DNA from: Acidovorax sp. Leaf78
GTDB taxonomy: Bacteria > Pseudomonadota > Gammaproteobacteria > Burkholderiales > Burkholderiaceae_C
Assembly (NCBI RefSeq): GCF_001422735.1
Contig: NZ_LMLZ01000004.1
Coordinates: 62,001 to 126,000 of the forward strand
Direction: 5' to 3'
DNA: 64,000 nucleotides
The position numbers were made by a program, and so were the translations under genes. Under the pieces are notes generated by a model. The model did no database searches and had not been told where the DNA came from. It was given only the letters and a program-made list of their open reading frames with translations. How positions within the stretch are numbered: position 1 is the stretch's first letter; each line of letters starts with the position of its first letter. This document shows positions 8,986-18,506 of this stretch, in pieces.

Positions 8986-10166
8986 TGATGAAACAACGAC
9001 TCACGGTCCTGGGCTCCACAGGCTCCATCGGTACCAGCACGCTCGATGTGGTGGCCCGCCACCCGGACCGCTTCGAAGTATTTGCCCTGAGCGCAGCCAC
9101 GCAGGTCGAGCTGATGCTGGCGCAGTGCGCGCAGTTCAAGCCCCGCTTCGCCGTGATGGCCAGCGAGCCGCATGCGCGGGAGCTGGCCGATAAATTGAAG
9201 GCCAATGGCCTCCCCACGCAGGTCCTGCAAGCGGCAGATGCTCTTGAAACGATAGCGTCACATCCTGAGGTGGACGCCGTCATGGCGGCGATCGTGGGCG
9301 CTGCAGGTTTGTCGCCGTGCCTCGCGGCGGCCCGCGCTGGCAAGCGCCTGCTGCTGGCCAACAAGGAGGCCTTGGTGGTCGGCGGCGGGTTGTTCATGCA
9401 GACCGTGAAGCAGGGCGGGGCCACGCTGCTGCCGATCGACAGCGAGCATTCGGCCATCTTCCAGTGCCTGCCAGAAGACCCCGCCACCTGGCCAGACCGG
9501 GTGGACAGCATCCTGCTGACTGCATCAGGCGGGCCCTTCCGCCAACGCGACCCCGCCACGCTGTCAGAGATCACGCCGGCCCAGGCCTGCGCGCACCCCA
9601 ATTTCTCGATGGGGCGCAAGATTTCGGTGGACTCCGCCACCATGATGAACAAGGCGCTCGAAGTGATCGAGGCGCGCTGGTTGTTCGACCTGCACCCGGA
9701 CCAGATCAAGGTGGTGATCCATCCGCAGCAGATCATTCATTCGATGGTGCAGTTCAAGGATGCATCGATCCTGGCCCAGCTGGGCACGCCCGACATGCGC
9801 GTACCCATCGCCTGCGGCCTGGCCTGGCCCGAGCGCATTGCCAGCGGAGCGAGCCGGCTCGATTTTTCCACGCTGTCTGCGCTGGCCTTCGAGGATGCCG
9901 ACGCCATCCGCTTCCCCGGTTTGCACCTGTCCTGGCAGGCGCTCAAGGCCGCAGAAGGGACCACAGCCGTCCTCAATGCCGCCAACGAGGTCGCTGTAGG
10001 GGCATTTCTGCAGGGGCGGCTGCGGTTTGATCGTATCCACGCGGTAAATCTTGCAACTTTGGATGCGGTGTCGCCCTCCAAGCCAGATTCACTGGCTGCG
10101 CTGCTGGACCTGGACGCCCAGGCTCGCCATGCTGCCGAACATGCGGCAGTCCGCATGGCGGCCTGA
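8985..10166 (+). CDS. dxr: 1-deoxy-D-xylulose 5-phosphate reductoisomerase
   Basis: A 393-residue NADPH enzyme that commits carbon to the MEP isoprenoid pathway by making 2-C-methyl-D-erythritol 4-phosphate. TVLGSTGSIG near the N-terminus is the NADPH loop; LLLANKEALVVGG and TASGGPFR are substrate and metal regions; SMVQFKDASILAQLGTPDM is typical of the C-terminal half. There are two ATG codons in tandem (8985, 8988). I chose the first because it overlaps the cdsA stop (TGATG). A TTG at 8982 is also in frame. Together with uppS it supplies and uses isoprenoid precursors. Confidence 0.96.
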   Translation: MMKQRLTVLGSTGSIGTSTLDVVARHPDRFEVFALSAATQVELMLAQCAQFKPRFAVMASEPHARELADKLKANGLPTQVLQAADALETIASHPEVDAVMAAIVGAAGLSPCLAAARAGKRLLLANKEALVVGGGLFMQTVKQGGATLLPIDSEHSAIFQCLPEDPATWPDRVDSILLTASGGPFRQRDPATLSEITPAQACAHPNFSMGRKISVDSATMMNKALEVIEARWLFDLHPDQIKVVIHPQQIIHSMVQFKDASILAQLGTPDMRVPIACGLAWPERIASGASRLDFSTLSALAFEDADAIRFPGLHLSWQALKAAEGTTAVLNAANEVAVGAFLQGRLRFDRIHAVNLATLDAVSPSKPDSLAALLDLDAQARHAAEHAAVRMAA

Positions 10167-10198
10167 GCGCCTCCCCAGAGATTTACGGAAACCCCACC

Positions 10199-11563
10199 AT
10201 GCTGCTCACCATCGTTGCCTTCATCGTCGCCCTGGGCATTCTGATTGCCGTGCACGAGTACGGGCACTACCGCGTGGCGGTGGCATGCGGCGTGAAGGTA
10301 CTGCGGTTCTCCGTGGGGTTCGGCCACCCGCTCCTGCGCTGGCAGCCCAAGGGGTCGCCCACGGAATTCGTGCTCGGAGCCTTCCCATTGGGCGGCTACG
10401 TCAAGATGCTCGACGAGCGGGAGGCGCCGGTCGCGCCCGAAGAGCGGCATCTGGCCTTCAACACGCAGCCGCTGCGCTCGCGTGCCGCCATCGTGGCGGC
10501 AGGGCCCACTGCCAATCTGCTGCTGGCGATGCTGCTCTACGCCATCGTGAACTGGAACGGCGTGCAGGAGCCCAAGGCGGTGCTGGCCAGCCCTGTGGTG
10601 GGCTCGGTGGCCCACAGCGCAGGCCTGCGTGGCGGTGAACTGGTAGCGCAAGCTGCGCTCGGCACCGACGACCTGGAACCTGTGCGCTCGTTCGAAGAAC
10701 TGCGCTGGCTGCTGACGCGCGGCGCTCTGGAGGGCGACACCGTGCGCCTGGATGTCCAGCCCCAGTCGGGCGCGGCGCACCGCGAAATCCGGCTCGACAT
10801 GTCCAAAATCGACACCCGCGAGGCTGACGCACAGCTATTCCGCAAGATCGGCATTCTGGGGCCCTGGACACGGCCGGTTCTGGGTGACGTGATGGCCGAT
10901 GGAGCCGCCGCACGCGCCGGATTGCGCCAGGGCGACGTGATCCTGAAAGTGGGCGCCACCGATGTGGTGGACGGCCAGCAACTGCGTGAGCTGATCCGCC
11001 AGTCGGTGAACGGTACGCAGCCTGTCACCCAGCCTTGGCGCATTGATCGCTCTGGCCAGGTGCTGAACCTGGACGTAGCGCCGGAGGCCAAGTCCGAATC
11101 GGGCACCACCGTGGGCCGCATCGGCGCCTATGTGGGGGCGGCGCCGGAATTCGTGACGGTGCAGTACGGTGTGCTGGAGGGTGCGTGGAGTGGCGTGGTC
11201 AAGACCTGGGACGTGTCCATCCTCACGCTGCGCATGATGGGCCGGATGGTGATCGGCGAGGCGTCGCTCAAGAACCTGAGCGGGCCACTCACCATTGCAG
11301 ACTATGCCGGCCGCTCTGCCAGCCTGGGCCTTACGCAGTACCTGGTCTTCCTGGCGCTCATCAGCGTCAGCCTGGGCGTGCTGAACCTGCTGCCGCTGCC
11401 AGTTTTGGACGGTGGGCACCTGATGTATTATCTTTGGGAGGGTGTTACGGGCAAGGGAGTGTCGGACGCATGGATGGAACGCCTGCAGCGCGGAGGCGTT
11501 GCAGTGTTGCTTGTCATGATGTCCATAGCCTTGTTCAACGACGTCACCCGGCTTTTTGGCTAA
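10199..11563 (+). CDS. rseP: Site-2 intramembrane zinc metalloprotease RseP
   Basis: A 454-residue inner-membrane protease. The first membrane helix carries the zinc motif HEYGH at residues 19-23. The second conserved motif, LPLPVLDGGH, lies near the C-terminus in another hydrophobic region. PDZ-like segments occupy the middle (GDVILKVGATDVVDG in the second). In E. coli the enzyme cleaves the anti-sigma factor RseA and leftover signal peptides. Its position directly before bamA links envelope stress signalling to outer-membrane assembly, a widely conserved arrangement. Confidence 0.95.
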   Translation: MLLTIVAFIVALGILIAVHEYGHYRVAVACGVKVLRFSVGFGHPLLRWQPKGSPTEFVLGAFPLGGYVKMLDEREAPVAPEERHLAFNTQPLRSRAAIVAAGPTANLLLAMLLYAIVNWNGVQEPKAVLASPVVGSVAHSAGLRGGELVAQAALGTDDLEPVRSFEELRWLLTRGALEGDTVRLDVQPQSGAAHREIRLDMSKIDTREADAQLFRKIGILGPWTRPVLGDVMADGAAARAGLRQGDVILKVGATDVVDGQQLRELIRQSVNGTQPVTQPWRIDRSGQVLNLDVAPEAKSESGTTVGRIGAYVGAAPEFVTVQYGVLEGAWSGVVKTWDVSILTLRMMGRMVIGEASLKNLSGPLTIADYAGRSASLGLTQYLVFLALISVSLGVLNLLPLPVLDGGHLMYYLWEGVTGKGVSDAWMERLQRGGVAVLLVMMSIALFNDVTRLFG

Positions 11564-11606
11564 CTTTTGCCGCACTTGCAACGCAACTGCGGCTCCAGCT
11601 TCATTC

Positions 11607-13904
11607 ATGAAAAAACACATCAATCGCCTGGGCGTGCGTACTGCATCGGCCGTTGCAGCCATGATTTTCGCTGCCAATGCGGCATGGGCATTGGAGCCCT
11701 TCAAGGTGCAGGACATCCGCGTCGAGGGTCTGCAGCGCGTGGAGCCTGGCACCGTGTTCGCATCCATGCCCCTGCGTGTGGGCGACGACTACAGCGACGA
11801 GAAGGGTGCAGCCGCCATTCGTTCGCTGTTCGGCCTGGGCCTTTTCAAGGATGTACGCCTGGAAGCCAGCGGCAATGTGCTGGTGGTAGTGGTGGAAGAG
11901 CGCCCTACGGTGGCGGACGTCGACTTTGCCGGCACACGCGAGTTCGACAAGGACACGCTCAAAAAAGCCATGCGCGATGTGGGCCTGACCGAAGGCCGCC
12001 CCTACGACAAGGCGCTGACCGACCGCGCCGAGCAGGAGCTCAAGCGCCAGTACATCAACAAGAGTCTCTACGGCGCTGACGTGGTGACCACGGTGACGCC
12101 CATCGAGCGCAACCGCGTCAACCTCACGTTCACGGTGACCGAGGGCGAGCCCGCCAAGATCAAGGAAGTGCGCATCGTCGGCAACAAGGCATTCAGCGAA
12201 TCCACGCTCAAGGGCCTGTTCGATCAGGACACGGGTGGCTGGCTCAGCTGGTACACCAAGTCCGACCGCTACTCGCGCGCCAAGCTCAATGCCGACCTGG
12301 AGACGCTGCGCTCGTACTACCTGCAGCGCGGCTACCTCGAATTCCGCGTGGATTCCACGCAGGTCGCCATCTCGCCGGACAAGCAGGACATCTCCATCAT
12401 CGTCAACGTGACGGAAGGCGAGCGCTATGTCGTCTCCGGCGTGAAGCTCGAAGGCAACTACCTCGACCGCGATGACGAGTTCAAATCGCTTGTCACCATC
12501 CGTGCCGGCGAGCCCTACAACGCGGACCAGATCACCGAAACCACCAAGGCTTTCTCGGAGTATTTCGCGCGCTTCGGCTTTGCCTTTGCCCGCGTCGAGG
12601 CCGTGCCGGAAATCGACCGCGAGAACAACCGCGTCGCCTTCGTGCTGCAGGCCGAGCCATCGCGCCGCGCTTATGTGCGCCGCATCAACGTCAGCGGCAA
12701 CAACCGCACGCGCGACGAAGTCATCCGCCGTGAGTTCCGCCAGTACGAAGCCTCGTGGTACGACGGCGAGAAGATCCGCCTGTCGCGCGACCGCGTGGAC
12801 CGCCTGGGCTTCTTCACGGAAGTGAACGTCGAGACCCAGGAAGTCCCGGGCTCGCCAGACCAGGTGGACCTGGTGATCAACGTGGCTGAAAAGCCCACGG
12901 GCTCGCTGCAGATGGGCGTGGGCTTCTCCAGTGCCGAAAAGGTGTCGCTGTCGTTCGGCATCAAGCAGGAAAACATCTTCGGCTCGGGCAACTACCTGGG
13001 CATCGATGTGAACACCAGCAAGTACCGCCGCACGCTGGTGTTCAGCACCACCGACCCGTACTTCACGAAGGAAGGCATCTCGCGCACGCTGGACCTGTAC
13101 TACCGCACGGACAAGCCGTACGAAGACCAGGGCGGCAACTATCAGTTGGTGACCACCGGGAGTTCGGTGCGTTTCGGCGTGCCTTTCAGCGAGACCGACA
13201 CCGTGTTCTTCGGTGGCGGCCTGGAGCAGACCAAGATCAAGCCGGGCACCAACATCCCTGCCACGTACCTGGCCTATGCCGACCAGTTCGGCTACAGCAG
13301 CACGTCGATTCCGCTGACTATCGGCTGGTCGCGTGACGAGCGTGACAGCGCGCTCGCACCCAACTCTGGCCGCTACCAGCGCCTCAATTCGGAGTGGTCC
13401 GTGGCCGGCGACGCCCGCTACGTGCGCGCCAATTACCAGTACCAGCACTATGTTCCGCTGAACAAGCGCTTCACGCTCGCGTTCAACGGCGAGGCGGGTA
13501 TCGGCAAGGGCATGAACGGCCGTCCGTTCCCCGTGTTCAAGAACTTCTATTCGGGCGGTCTGGGCTCGGTGCGCGGTTTCGACCAGGGCACGCTGGGGCC
13601 GCGTGATGTGACCGGCGCGTCTCTGGGCGGGCCGAAGAAAGTCACTCTCAATGCGGAGCTGATCGCTCCGTTCCCTGGCGCTGGGAACGACCGGACCCTG
13701 CGCGTGTTTACCTTCTTTGACGTGGGTAACGTGTACGGAGAGAACGACAAGGTCACCTTCAGTGACATGCGTGCCTCCGTGGGGCTGGGTCTGAGCTGGA
13801 TTTCCCCACTCGGCCCGCTGCGTCTGGCGTTTGCGCAACCGGTGCGCAAGTTCGCTGGCGATAGAATCCAGAAACTGCAATTCCAGATTGGAACGTCTTT
13901 CTAA
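11607..13904 (+). CDS. bamA: Outer membrane protein assembly factor BamA
   Basis: A 765-residue Omp85 protein. A signal peptide ends around Ala28 (ANAAWA), followed by the first POTRA domain (FKVQDIRVEGLQRVEPGTVF). Five POTRA repeats occupy roughly residues 30-430 and a beta-barrel follows, with the conserved GGLGSVRGF segment near residue 650. The final residue is phenylalanine (QIGTSF), the outer-membrane insertion signal. The frame opens at 11556, overlapping rseP, but the signal peptide begins with MKK at 11607. It inserts barrel proteins and LptD. The TAA stop overlaps the ATG of skp. Confidence 0.97.
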   Translation: MKKHINRLGVRTASAVAAMIFAANAAWALEPFKVQDIRVEGLQRVEPGTVFASMPLRVGDDYSDEKGAAAIRSLFGLGLFKDVRLEASGNVLVVVVEERPTVADVDFAGTREFDKDTLKKAMRDVGLTEGRPYDKALTDRAEQELKRQYINKSLYGADVVTTVTPIERNRVNLTFTVTEGEPAKIKEVRIVGNKAFSESTLKGLFDQDTGGWLSWYTKSDRYSRAKLNADLETLRSYYLQRGYLEFRVDSTQVAISPDKQDISIIVNVTEGERYVVSGVKLEGNYLDRDDEFKSLVTIRAGEPYNADQITETTKAFSEYFARFGFAFARVEAVPEIDRENNRVAFVLQAEPSRRAYVRRINVSGNNRTRDEVIRREFRQYEASWYDGEKIRLSRDRVDRLGFFTEVNVETQEVPGSPDQVDLVINVAEKPTGSLQMGVGFSSAEKVSLSFGIKQENIFGSGNYLGIDVNTSKYRRTLVFSTTDPYFTKEGISRTLDLYYRTDKPYEDQGGNYQLVTTGSSVRFGVPFSETDTVFFGGGLEQTKIKPGTNIPATYLAYADQFGYSSTSIPLTIGWSRDERDSALAPNSGRYQRLNSEWSVAGDARYVRANYQYQHYVPLNKRFTLAFNGEAGIGKGMNGRPFPVFKNFYSGGLGSVRGFDQGTLGPRDVTGASLGGPKKVTLNAELIAPFPGAGNDRTLRVFTFFDVGNVYGENDKVTFSDMRASVGLGLSWISPLGPLRLAFAQPVRKFAGDRIQKLQFQIGTSF

Positions 13905-14428
13905 TGAAATCCTTTTCTCGCCATATCTCCTTGGCCCTGCTGCTCGGCGCAGTCGCCGCCGCAGCCCCTGTGCAAGCGCAAGAGTCCTTCCGCGCCGGTT
14001 TTGTCAATACCGACCGCATCTTCCGTGAGGCCACCACGGCCAAGGCTGCCCAGGCCAAGCTCGAGCAGGAATTCGCCCGCCGTGAAAAAGAACTGGTAGA
14101 TCTGGGCAACACCCTGAAGACCGCCAGCGAAAAGTTCGAGCGTGAAGCGCCCACCATGGCCGAGAGCCAGCGCACCACGCGCCAGCGCCAGCTGGTGGAC
14201 CAGGACCGTGACTTCCAACGCAAGCGCCGTGAATTCCAGGAAGACCTGAGCGCCCGCAAGAACGAAGAACTCTCCCAGGTTCTCGAGCGTGCCAACAAGG
14301 TGGTCAAGCAGGTCGCAGAAGCTGAAAAGTACGACGTGATCCTGCAAGAGGCCGTCTACATCAACCCCAAGCACGACATCACCGACAAGGTGATCAAGGC
14401 ACTGAATGCCGCTGCCGGCGCCAAGTAA
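13904..14428 (+). CDS. skp: Periplasmic chaperone Skp/OmpH
   Basis: A 174-residue periplasmic protein with a cleavable signal peptide (cut after VQA, about residue 25). The mature part begins FRAGFVNTDRIF and continues as a long charged coiled coil rich in Lys, Glu and Arg, the tentacle of the jellyfish-shaped trimer. It holds unfolded outer-membrane proteins for BamA. The start codon overlaps the bamA stop (TAATG), so the two are probably translationally coupled. Confidence 0.93.
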   Translation: MKSFSRHISLALLLGAVAAAAPVQAQESFRAGFVNTDRIFREATTAKAAQAKLEQEFARREKELVDLGNTLKTASEKFEREAPTMAESQRTTRQRQLVDQDRDFQRKRREFQEDLSARKNEELSQVLERANKVVKQVAEAEKYDVILQEAVYINPKHDITDKVIKALNAAAGAK

Positions 14429-14452
14429 GCCGCAGCGCAGGACAGGTGGCGC

Positions 14453-15439
14453 GTGAGCTTGCTTCTCGGGCACATTGTTGATGCGCTCGGTGGCTCGCTG
14501 GAGGGAGGGGCGGTGGCTGACACCACCATTTCCCGCATCGCGCCACTGGAGGTTGCGGGCCCGGGGGACCTCAGTTTTCTGAGCAACCCACGCTACCAAC
14601 AGCAACTGGCCGCCTCCCGGGCGGCCTGTGTCATTGTGGCGCCCGCCATGCGCGAGGTGGCGTTGGCGCGTGGCCCGTGCATTGTTGCGGACAACCCCTA
14701 CGTCTATTTTGCAAGGGCTACCCAGCTCTGGCGCCAGCATCTGGCACCTGCTGCCGTGCAGGGCTCGGTGCATGCCAGCGCGGTGGTGGACCCGACTGCC
14801 CAGGTACACGCCACGGCCACCATCGGCCCGCTGTGCGTGGTCGAACGCGGGGCTCGCATCGGTGCTGGCACCGTGCTCAAGTCGCGCGTCACGGTCGGTG
14901 AAGATTGCCACATCGGCGAGCGCTGCATCGTGCATGCCGGCGTGGTCATCGGTGCCGACGGTTTCGGGTTCGCCCCCGAGAAGGGGCAGTGGGTCAAGAT
15001 CGAGCAGCTCGGCGCCGTCCGCATCGGCGACGATGTCGAGATCGGGGCCAACACCTGCATCGACCGCGGTGCACTGCAGGACACCGTCATCGAAGACGGC
15101 GTGAAGCTCGACAACCTGATTCAGGTGGGGCACAACGTGCGCATTGGCAAGCACTCGGCCATGGCCGGTTGCGTGGGTGTGGCCGGCAGTGCGACCATCG
15201 GTGCGCATTGCACCGTGGGCGGAGGCGCCATCGTGCTGGGGCATCTGGAGCTGGCCGACAACGTGCACATCTCGGCGGCCACCGTGGTCACGCGATCCAT
15301 CACCCGGCCAGGGCAGTACACGGGCATGTTTCCCATCGACGACAATGCGCGCTGGGAAAAGAACGCTGCGACACTCAAACAATTGCACAGCTTGCGCGAG
15401 CGCATCAAAGCGCTGGAGCAGGCACTGAAAGCAGCATGA
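14453..15439 (+). CDS. lpxD: UDP-3-O-(3-hydroxyacyl)glucosamine N-acyltransferase
   Basis: A 328-residue acyltransferase adding the second hydroxyacyl chain in lipid A synthesis. The N-terminal substrate domain includes LSFLSNPRY; the rest is a left-handed beta-helix of hexapeptide repeats (residues about 105-290) with [20 protein letters not shown] and the active-site histidine in [12 protein letters not shown]. Translation most likely starts at GTG 14453 ([14 protein letters not shown]), with AGG at 14445-14447 nearby. It lies between skp and fabZ as in most proteobacteria. Confidence 0.95.
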   Translation: MSLLLGHIVDALGGSLEGGAVADTTISRIAPLEVAGPGDLSFLSNPRYQQQLAASRAACVIVAPAMREVALARGPCIVADNPYVYFARATQLWRQHLAPAAVQGSVHASAVVDPTAQVHATATIGPLCVVERGARIGAGTVLKSRVTVGEDCHIGERCIVHAGVVIGADGFGFAPEKGQWVKIEQLGAVRIGDDVEIGANTCIDRGALQDTVIEDGVKLDNLIQVGHNVRIGKHSAMAGCVGVAGSATIGAHCTVGGGAIVLGHLELADNVHISAATVVTRSITRPGQYTGMFPIDDNARWEKNAATLKQLHSLRERIKALEQALKAA

Positions 15440-15455
15440 ACGGAAGAAGAACTCG

Positions 15456-15896
15456 ATGATGGATATCCACGCAATTCTCAAGCAACTGCCCCACCGCTAC
15501 CCTTTCTTGCTGGTAGACAAGGTGATCGAGCTTGAGAGCAACACCCGCATCAAGGCGATCAAGAACGTCACGTTCAACGAGCCTTACTTCGGCGGGCATT
15601 TTCCAGGGCGTCCCGTGATGCCCGGCGTGCTGATCCTCGAAGCCCTGGCCCAGGCGGCCGGGCTGCTGGCTTTCGATGCCATGGGCAAGGTGCCCGATGA
15701 GAACAACATCTATTACTTCGTCGGCATCGACGGTGCGCGTTTCAAGCGCCCCGTGGAGCCGGGTGACCAGTTGATCCTGACCATCACCATAGACCGCGTG
15801 CGCGGCGGCATCTGGAAGTTCAAGGGCGTGGCGAGCGTGGGCGACGAGGTGGCCTGCGAAGCCGAACTCATGTGCACCATGCGCAGCGTAGGCTGA
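15456..15896 (+). CDS. fabZ: 3-hydroxyacyl-ACP dehydratase FabZ
   Basis: A 146-residue hotdog-fold dehydratase of fatty acid elongation. It starts [21 protein letters not shown], and the catalytic histidine is in [21 protein letters not shown] (residues about 47-67 region). FabZ competes with the lipid A enzymes for 3-hydroxyacyl-ACP, which explains its conserved place between lpxD and lpxA. It starts 16 bp after lpxD, with GGAAGAA at 15441-15447 as ribosome binding site. Length is normal. Confidence 0.97.
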   Translation: MMDIHAILKQLPHRYPFLLVDKVIELESNTRIKAIKNVTFNEPYFGGHFPGRPVMPGVLILEALAQAAGLLAFDAMGKVPDENNIYYFVGIDGARFKRPVEPGDQLILTITIDRVRGGIWKFKGVASVGDEVACEAELMCTMRSVG

Positions 15897-15932
15897 TGGC
15901 CGCTGACACCGCTTTGACTTGACCTGTAGACC

Positions 15933-16721
15933 GTGAGCAATATCCATCCCACTGCCCTCGTGGCAGACGGCGCGAGCCTCGACCCGTCCATCACGGTGGG
16001 GCCGTACGCGGTCATTGGTCCGCACGTGAAGATTGGCCCAGGCACGGTCATCGGTCCTCACTGTGTGGTCGAAGGCCACACAACCATCGGGCAGGACAAC
16101 CGCATTTTTCAGTTTGCTTCGGTCGGTGCGGCCAATCAAGACAAGAAGTACAAGGGTGAGCCCTGCGAGTTGGTCATCGGCGACCGCAACACCATCCGTG
16201 AGTTTTGCACGCTGCACATCGGCACGGTGCAGGACAAGGCCGTCACTCGCATCGGCGATGACAACTGGATCATGGCGTACACCCACGTGGCACACGATTG
16301 CGTGGTGGGCAACAACACCACGCTGGCCAACAACACCACGCTGGGCGGCCACGTCGAGCTGGGTGATTGGGTCACTGTGGGTGGCCTCACGGGCATCCAC
16401 CAGTTCGTCAAGGTGGGTGCGCACGCGATGGTTGGTTTTGCCAGTGCGGTGTCACAGGACGTGCCACCGTTCATGATGGTGGATGGCAACCCCCTGTCGG
16501 TGCGTGGCCTCAATGTGGAGGGCCTGCGCCGCCGTGGTTTTTCGGCAGAGCGCATCGCGGTGATCAAGCAGGCGCACCGGCTGCTGTACCGCCAGGGTCT
16601 GACCCTTGCGGCGGCCCGCACCGCCATTGCCGATTTGCCGGTAGCACACCCCGAAGCGGCGGCTGATGTGGCGATGGTGCTCGGCTTTCTGGACCATTCC
16701 ACACGCGGCATTGCCCGCTGA
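15933..16721 (+). CDS. lpxA: UDP-N-acetylglucosamine 3-O-acyltransferase
   Basis: A 262-residue hexapeptide acyltransferase catalysing the first step of lipid A synthesis. It starts at GTG 15933 ([14 protein letters not shown]). Beta-helix repeats are followed by the family segment [16 protein letters not shown], the catalytic histidine in [12 protein letters not shown] and the helical C-terminus. Length agrees with E. coli LpxA (262). It is followed 8 bp later by lpxB, the usual pair. Confidence 0.97.
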   Translation: MSNIHPTALVADGASLDPSITVGPYAVIGPHVKIGPGTVIGPHCVVEGHTTIGQDNRIFQFASVGAANQDKKYKGEPCELVIGDRNTIREFCTLHIGTVQDKAVTRIGDDNWIMAYTHVAHDCVVGNNTTLANNTTLGGHVELGDWVTVGGLTGIHQFVKVGAHAMVGFASAVSQDVPPFMMVDGNPLSVRGLNVEGLRRRGFSAERIAVIKQAHRLLYRQGLTLAAARTAIADLPVAHPEAAADVAMVLGFLDHSTRGIAR

Positions 16722-16729
16722 TCGCCAGC

Positions 16730-17893
16730 ATGAACGCATCCCCCCGCGTCGCCATGGTGGCGGGCGAAACATCGGGCGATCTGCTGGCAGGGCTCCTGCT
16801 CGATGGCATGCAGTCGCATTGGCCTGCGCTGCAGTCCTTCGGCATCGGCGGGCCGCAGATGGCGCGCCGCGGCTTTGATGCCCGTTGGCCCAGCGAGAAG
16901 CTGGCCGTGCACGGCTACAGCATGGAGGTGCTGCGCCGCCTGCGTGAGTTGCTGTCCATCCGCAAGTCGCTGCGGAGCGACCTGTTGAAGAACCGACCCG
17001 ACGTGTTCATTGGCGTGGACGCCCCTGATTTCAACCTGGGCCTCGAGGCCGACCTGCGGGCAGCGGGCATCAAGACGGTGCACTTCGTCTGCCCCTCGAT
17101 CTGGGCATGGCGCGCAGACCGCGTCGAGAAGATCCGCCGCAGCGCGGACCATGTGCTGTGCATCTTTCCGTTCGAGCCCGAACTGCTCGCCCGGCACGGC
17201 ATCGAGGCGACCTACGTCGGCCACCCGCTCGCTGGTGTGATTCCGATGGTGCCCGACCGCTCTGCCGCCAGGGCGCAGTTGGGCTTGCAGGATGCGGACG
17301 AGGTCGTGGCCATCCTGCCGGGCAGCCGGTCGTCCGAGATCCAGTACATCGCCAAACCATTCTTCGAGGCTGCAGCGCTGATCCATCAAGCGCGACCAGC
17401 TACTAAATTGATAGTGCCTGCAGTCCCCGCGCTGCAAAGCCGCATTGCGCAGGTTGCGCGGGAATGCGGCTTGCAGGATGCAGTACAGATCGTGGCGGGC
17501 CAGTCGCATGCCGTGCTGGCCGCCTGCGACACCACGTTGATCGCCAGCGGCACCGCCACGCTCGAGGCAGCGCTGTTCAAGCGGCCGATGGTCATCGCGT
17601 ACCACATGCAGCCCCTGAGCTGGTGGCTCATGCGCCGCAAGCAGTTGCAGCCGTGGGTGGGGTTGCCGAACATCCTGTGCGGTGAATTCGTGGTGCCCGA
17701 GTTGATCCAGGACGCCGCCACGCCCGAGGCACTGTGCGCCGCCACACTGGATTGGCTGGACGCACGCAGGCACAATCCATCCCGTATCAGCGCGCTGGAG
17801 CAGCGCTTTACCGCGCTGCACGAAAGCCTTCAACGCAACACACCCCAACTGGCAGCCGATGCGATCCAGAAAATCCTCGCTCGCACAGCCTGA
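16730..17893 (+). CDS. lpxB: Lipid-A-disaccharide synthase
   Basis: A 387-residue family 19 glycosyltransferase joining UDP-diacylglucosamine and lipid [16 protein letters not shown] at the N-terminus, [26 protein letters not shown] and the C-terminal [11 protein letters not shown] are family hallmarks. Part of a dispersed repeat (17385-17415) falls in frame and encodes roughly [11 protein letters not shown]. Against E. coli LpxB this stretch aligns without an apparent length change. The last 35 bp overlap rnhB. Confidence 0.95.
   Translation: MNASPRVAMVAGETSGDLLAGLLLDGMQSHWPALQSFGIGGPQMARRGFDARWPSEKLAVHGYSMEVLRRLRELLSIRKSLRSDLLKNRPDVFIGVDAPDFNLGLEADLRAAGIKTVHFVCPSIWAWRADRVEKIRRSADHVLCIFPFEPELLARHGIEATYVGHPLAGVIPMVPDRSAARAQLGLQDADEVVAILPGSRSSEIQYIAKPFFEAAALIHQARPATKLIVPAVPALQSRIAQVARECGLQDAVQIVAGQSHAVLAACDTTLIASGTATLEAALFKRPMVIAYHMQPLSWWLMRRKQLQPWVGLPNILCGEFVVPELIQDAATPEALCAATLDWLDARRHNPSRISALEQRFTALHESLQRNTPQLAADAIQKILARTA
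17385..17415. repeat. Dispersed repeat inside lpxB, copy 2
   Basis: This copy reads CAAGCGCGACCAGC then TACTAAATTGATAGT, matching the consensus (AAGCGC, four variable bases, CAGCTA, an AT-rich core, ATAG). It is entirely within the lpxB coding frame. Confidence 0.5.
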
Positions 17894-18485
17894 GCAAGCC
17901 AGCCTGCAATGGCACCCTCCCGGACTGCTGGCCGGGGTGGATGAGGCGGGCCGCGGGCCGCTGGCCGGCCCGGTGGTGGCCGCTGCGGTCATCCTGGACG
18001 ACCTGCATCCCATCGCGGGCCTGGCCGACTCCAAGACCCTGACCGCAGCCCGGCGTGAGAAGCTCTATGACGAGATCCGCGCCAAGGCCCTGTGCTGCTC
18101 CATCGCCGAAGCCACTGTCGAAGAGATCGACAGCCTGAACATCCTGCAAGCCACTATGCTCGCGATGCGCCGTGCCGTGATCGGCCTGCGCCTCAAGCCC
18201 GTGCGGGTGCTGGTGGACGGTAACCGCCTGCCCCTGCTGGACGTGCCTGCCGAGGCGATCGTCAAGGGCGATGCGCTGGTGCAGGCCATCTCGGCCGCCT
18301 CCATCCTGGCCAAGGTGCACAGGGACCGCTGGTGCGCACAGATCGACCAGGACTTTCCCCACTACGGCTTTGCCGGCCACAAGGGCTACGGCACGGCTGT
18401 GCACATGGCCGCGCTGCGCGAGCACGGCGCCTGCATTCACCACCGGCGCTCGTTCGCCCCGGTGGCCCAAAGCCTGTTCGTGTAA
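17859..18485 (+). CDS. rnhB: Ribonuclease HII
   Basis: A 208-residue nuclease that removes RNA from RNA-DNA hybrids and single ribonucleotides from DNA. The catalytic motif [18 protein letters not shown] is near residues 23-40, with further acidic residues in ADSKTL and VDGNRLP. The chosen ATG at 17859 lies inside the end of lpxB, a 35-bp overlap that suggests coupling. The gene order lpxB-rnhB is common in proteobacteria. Confidence 0.95.
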   Translation: MRSRKSSLAQPEQASLQWHPPGLLAGVDEAGRGPLAGPVVAAAVILDDLHPIAGLADSKTLTAARREKLYDEIRAKALCCSIAEATVEEIDSLNILQATMLAMRRAVIGLRLKPVRVLVDGNRLPLLDVPAEAIVKGDALVQAISAASILAKVHRDRWCAQIDQDFPHYGFAGHKGYGTAVHMAALREHGACIHHRRSFAPVAQSLFV

Positions 18486-18506
18486 TTGGCCAGCCCGACC
18501 GCGTCG

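Noticed and set aside
9240-9262. ACGATAGCG inside dxr as a repeat copy
   Set aside because: The match is too short and the encoded residues fit the dxr family.
11601-13880. A 759-codon open frame antisense to bamA
   Set aside because: Same reasoning: high-GC codon bias leaves the complementary strand open, and the composition is not protein-like.
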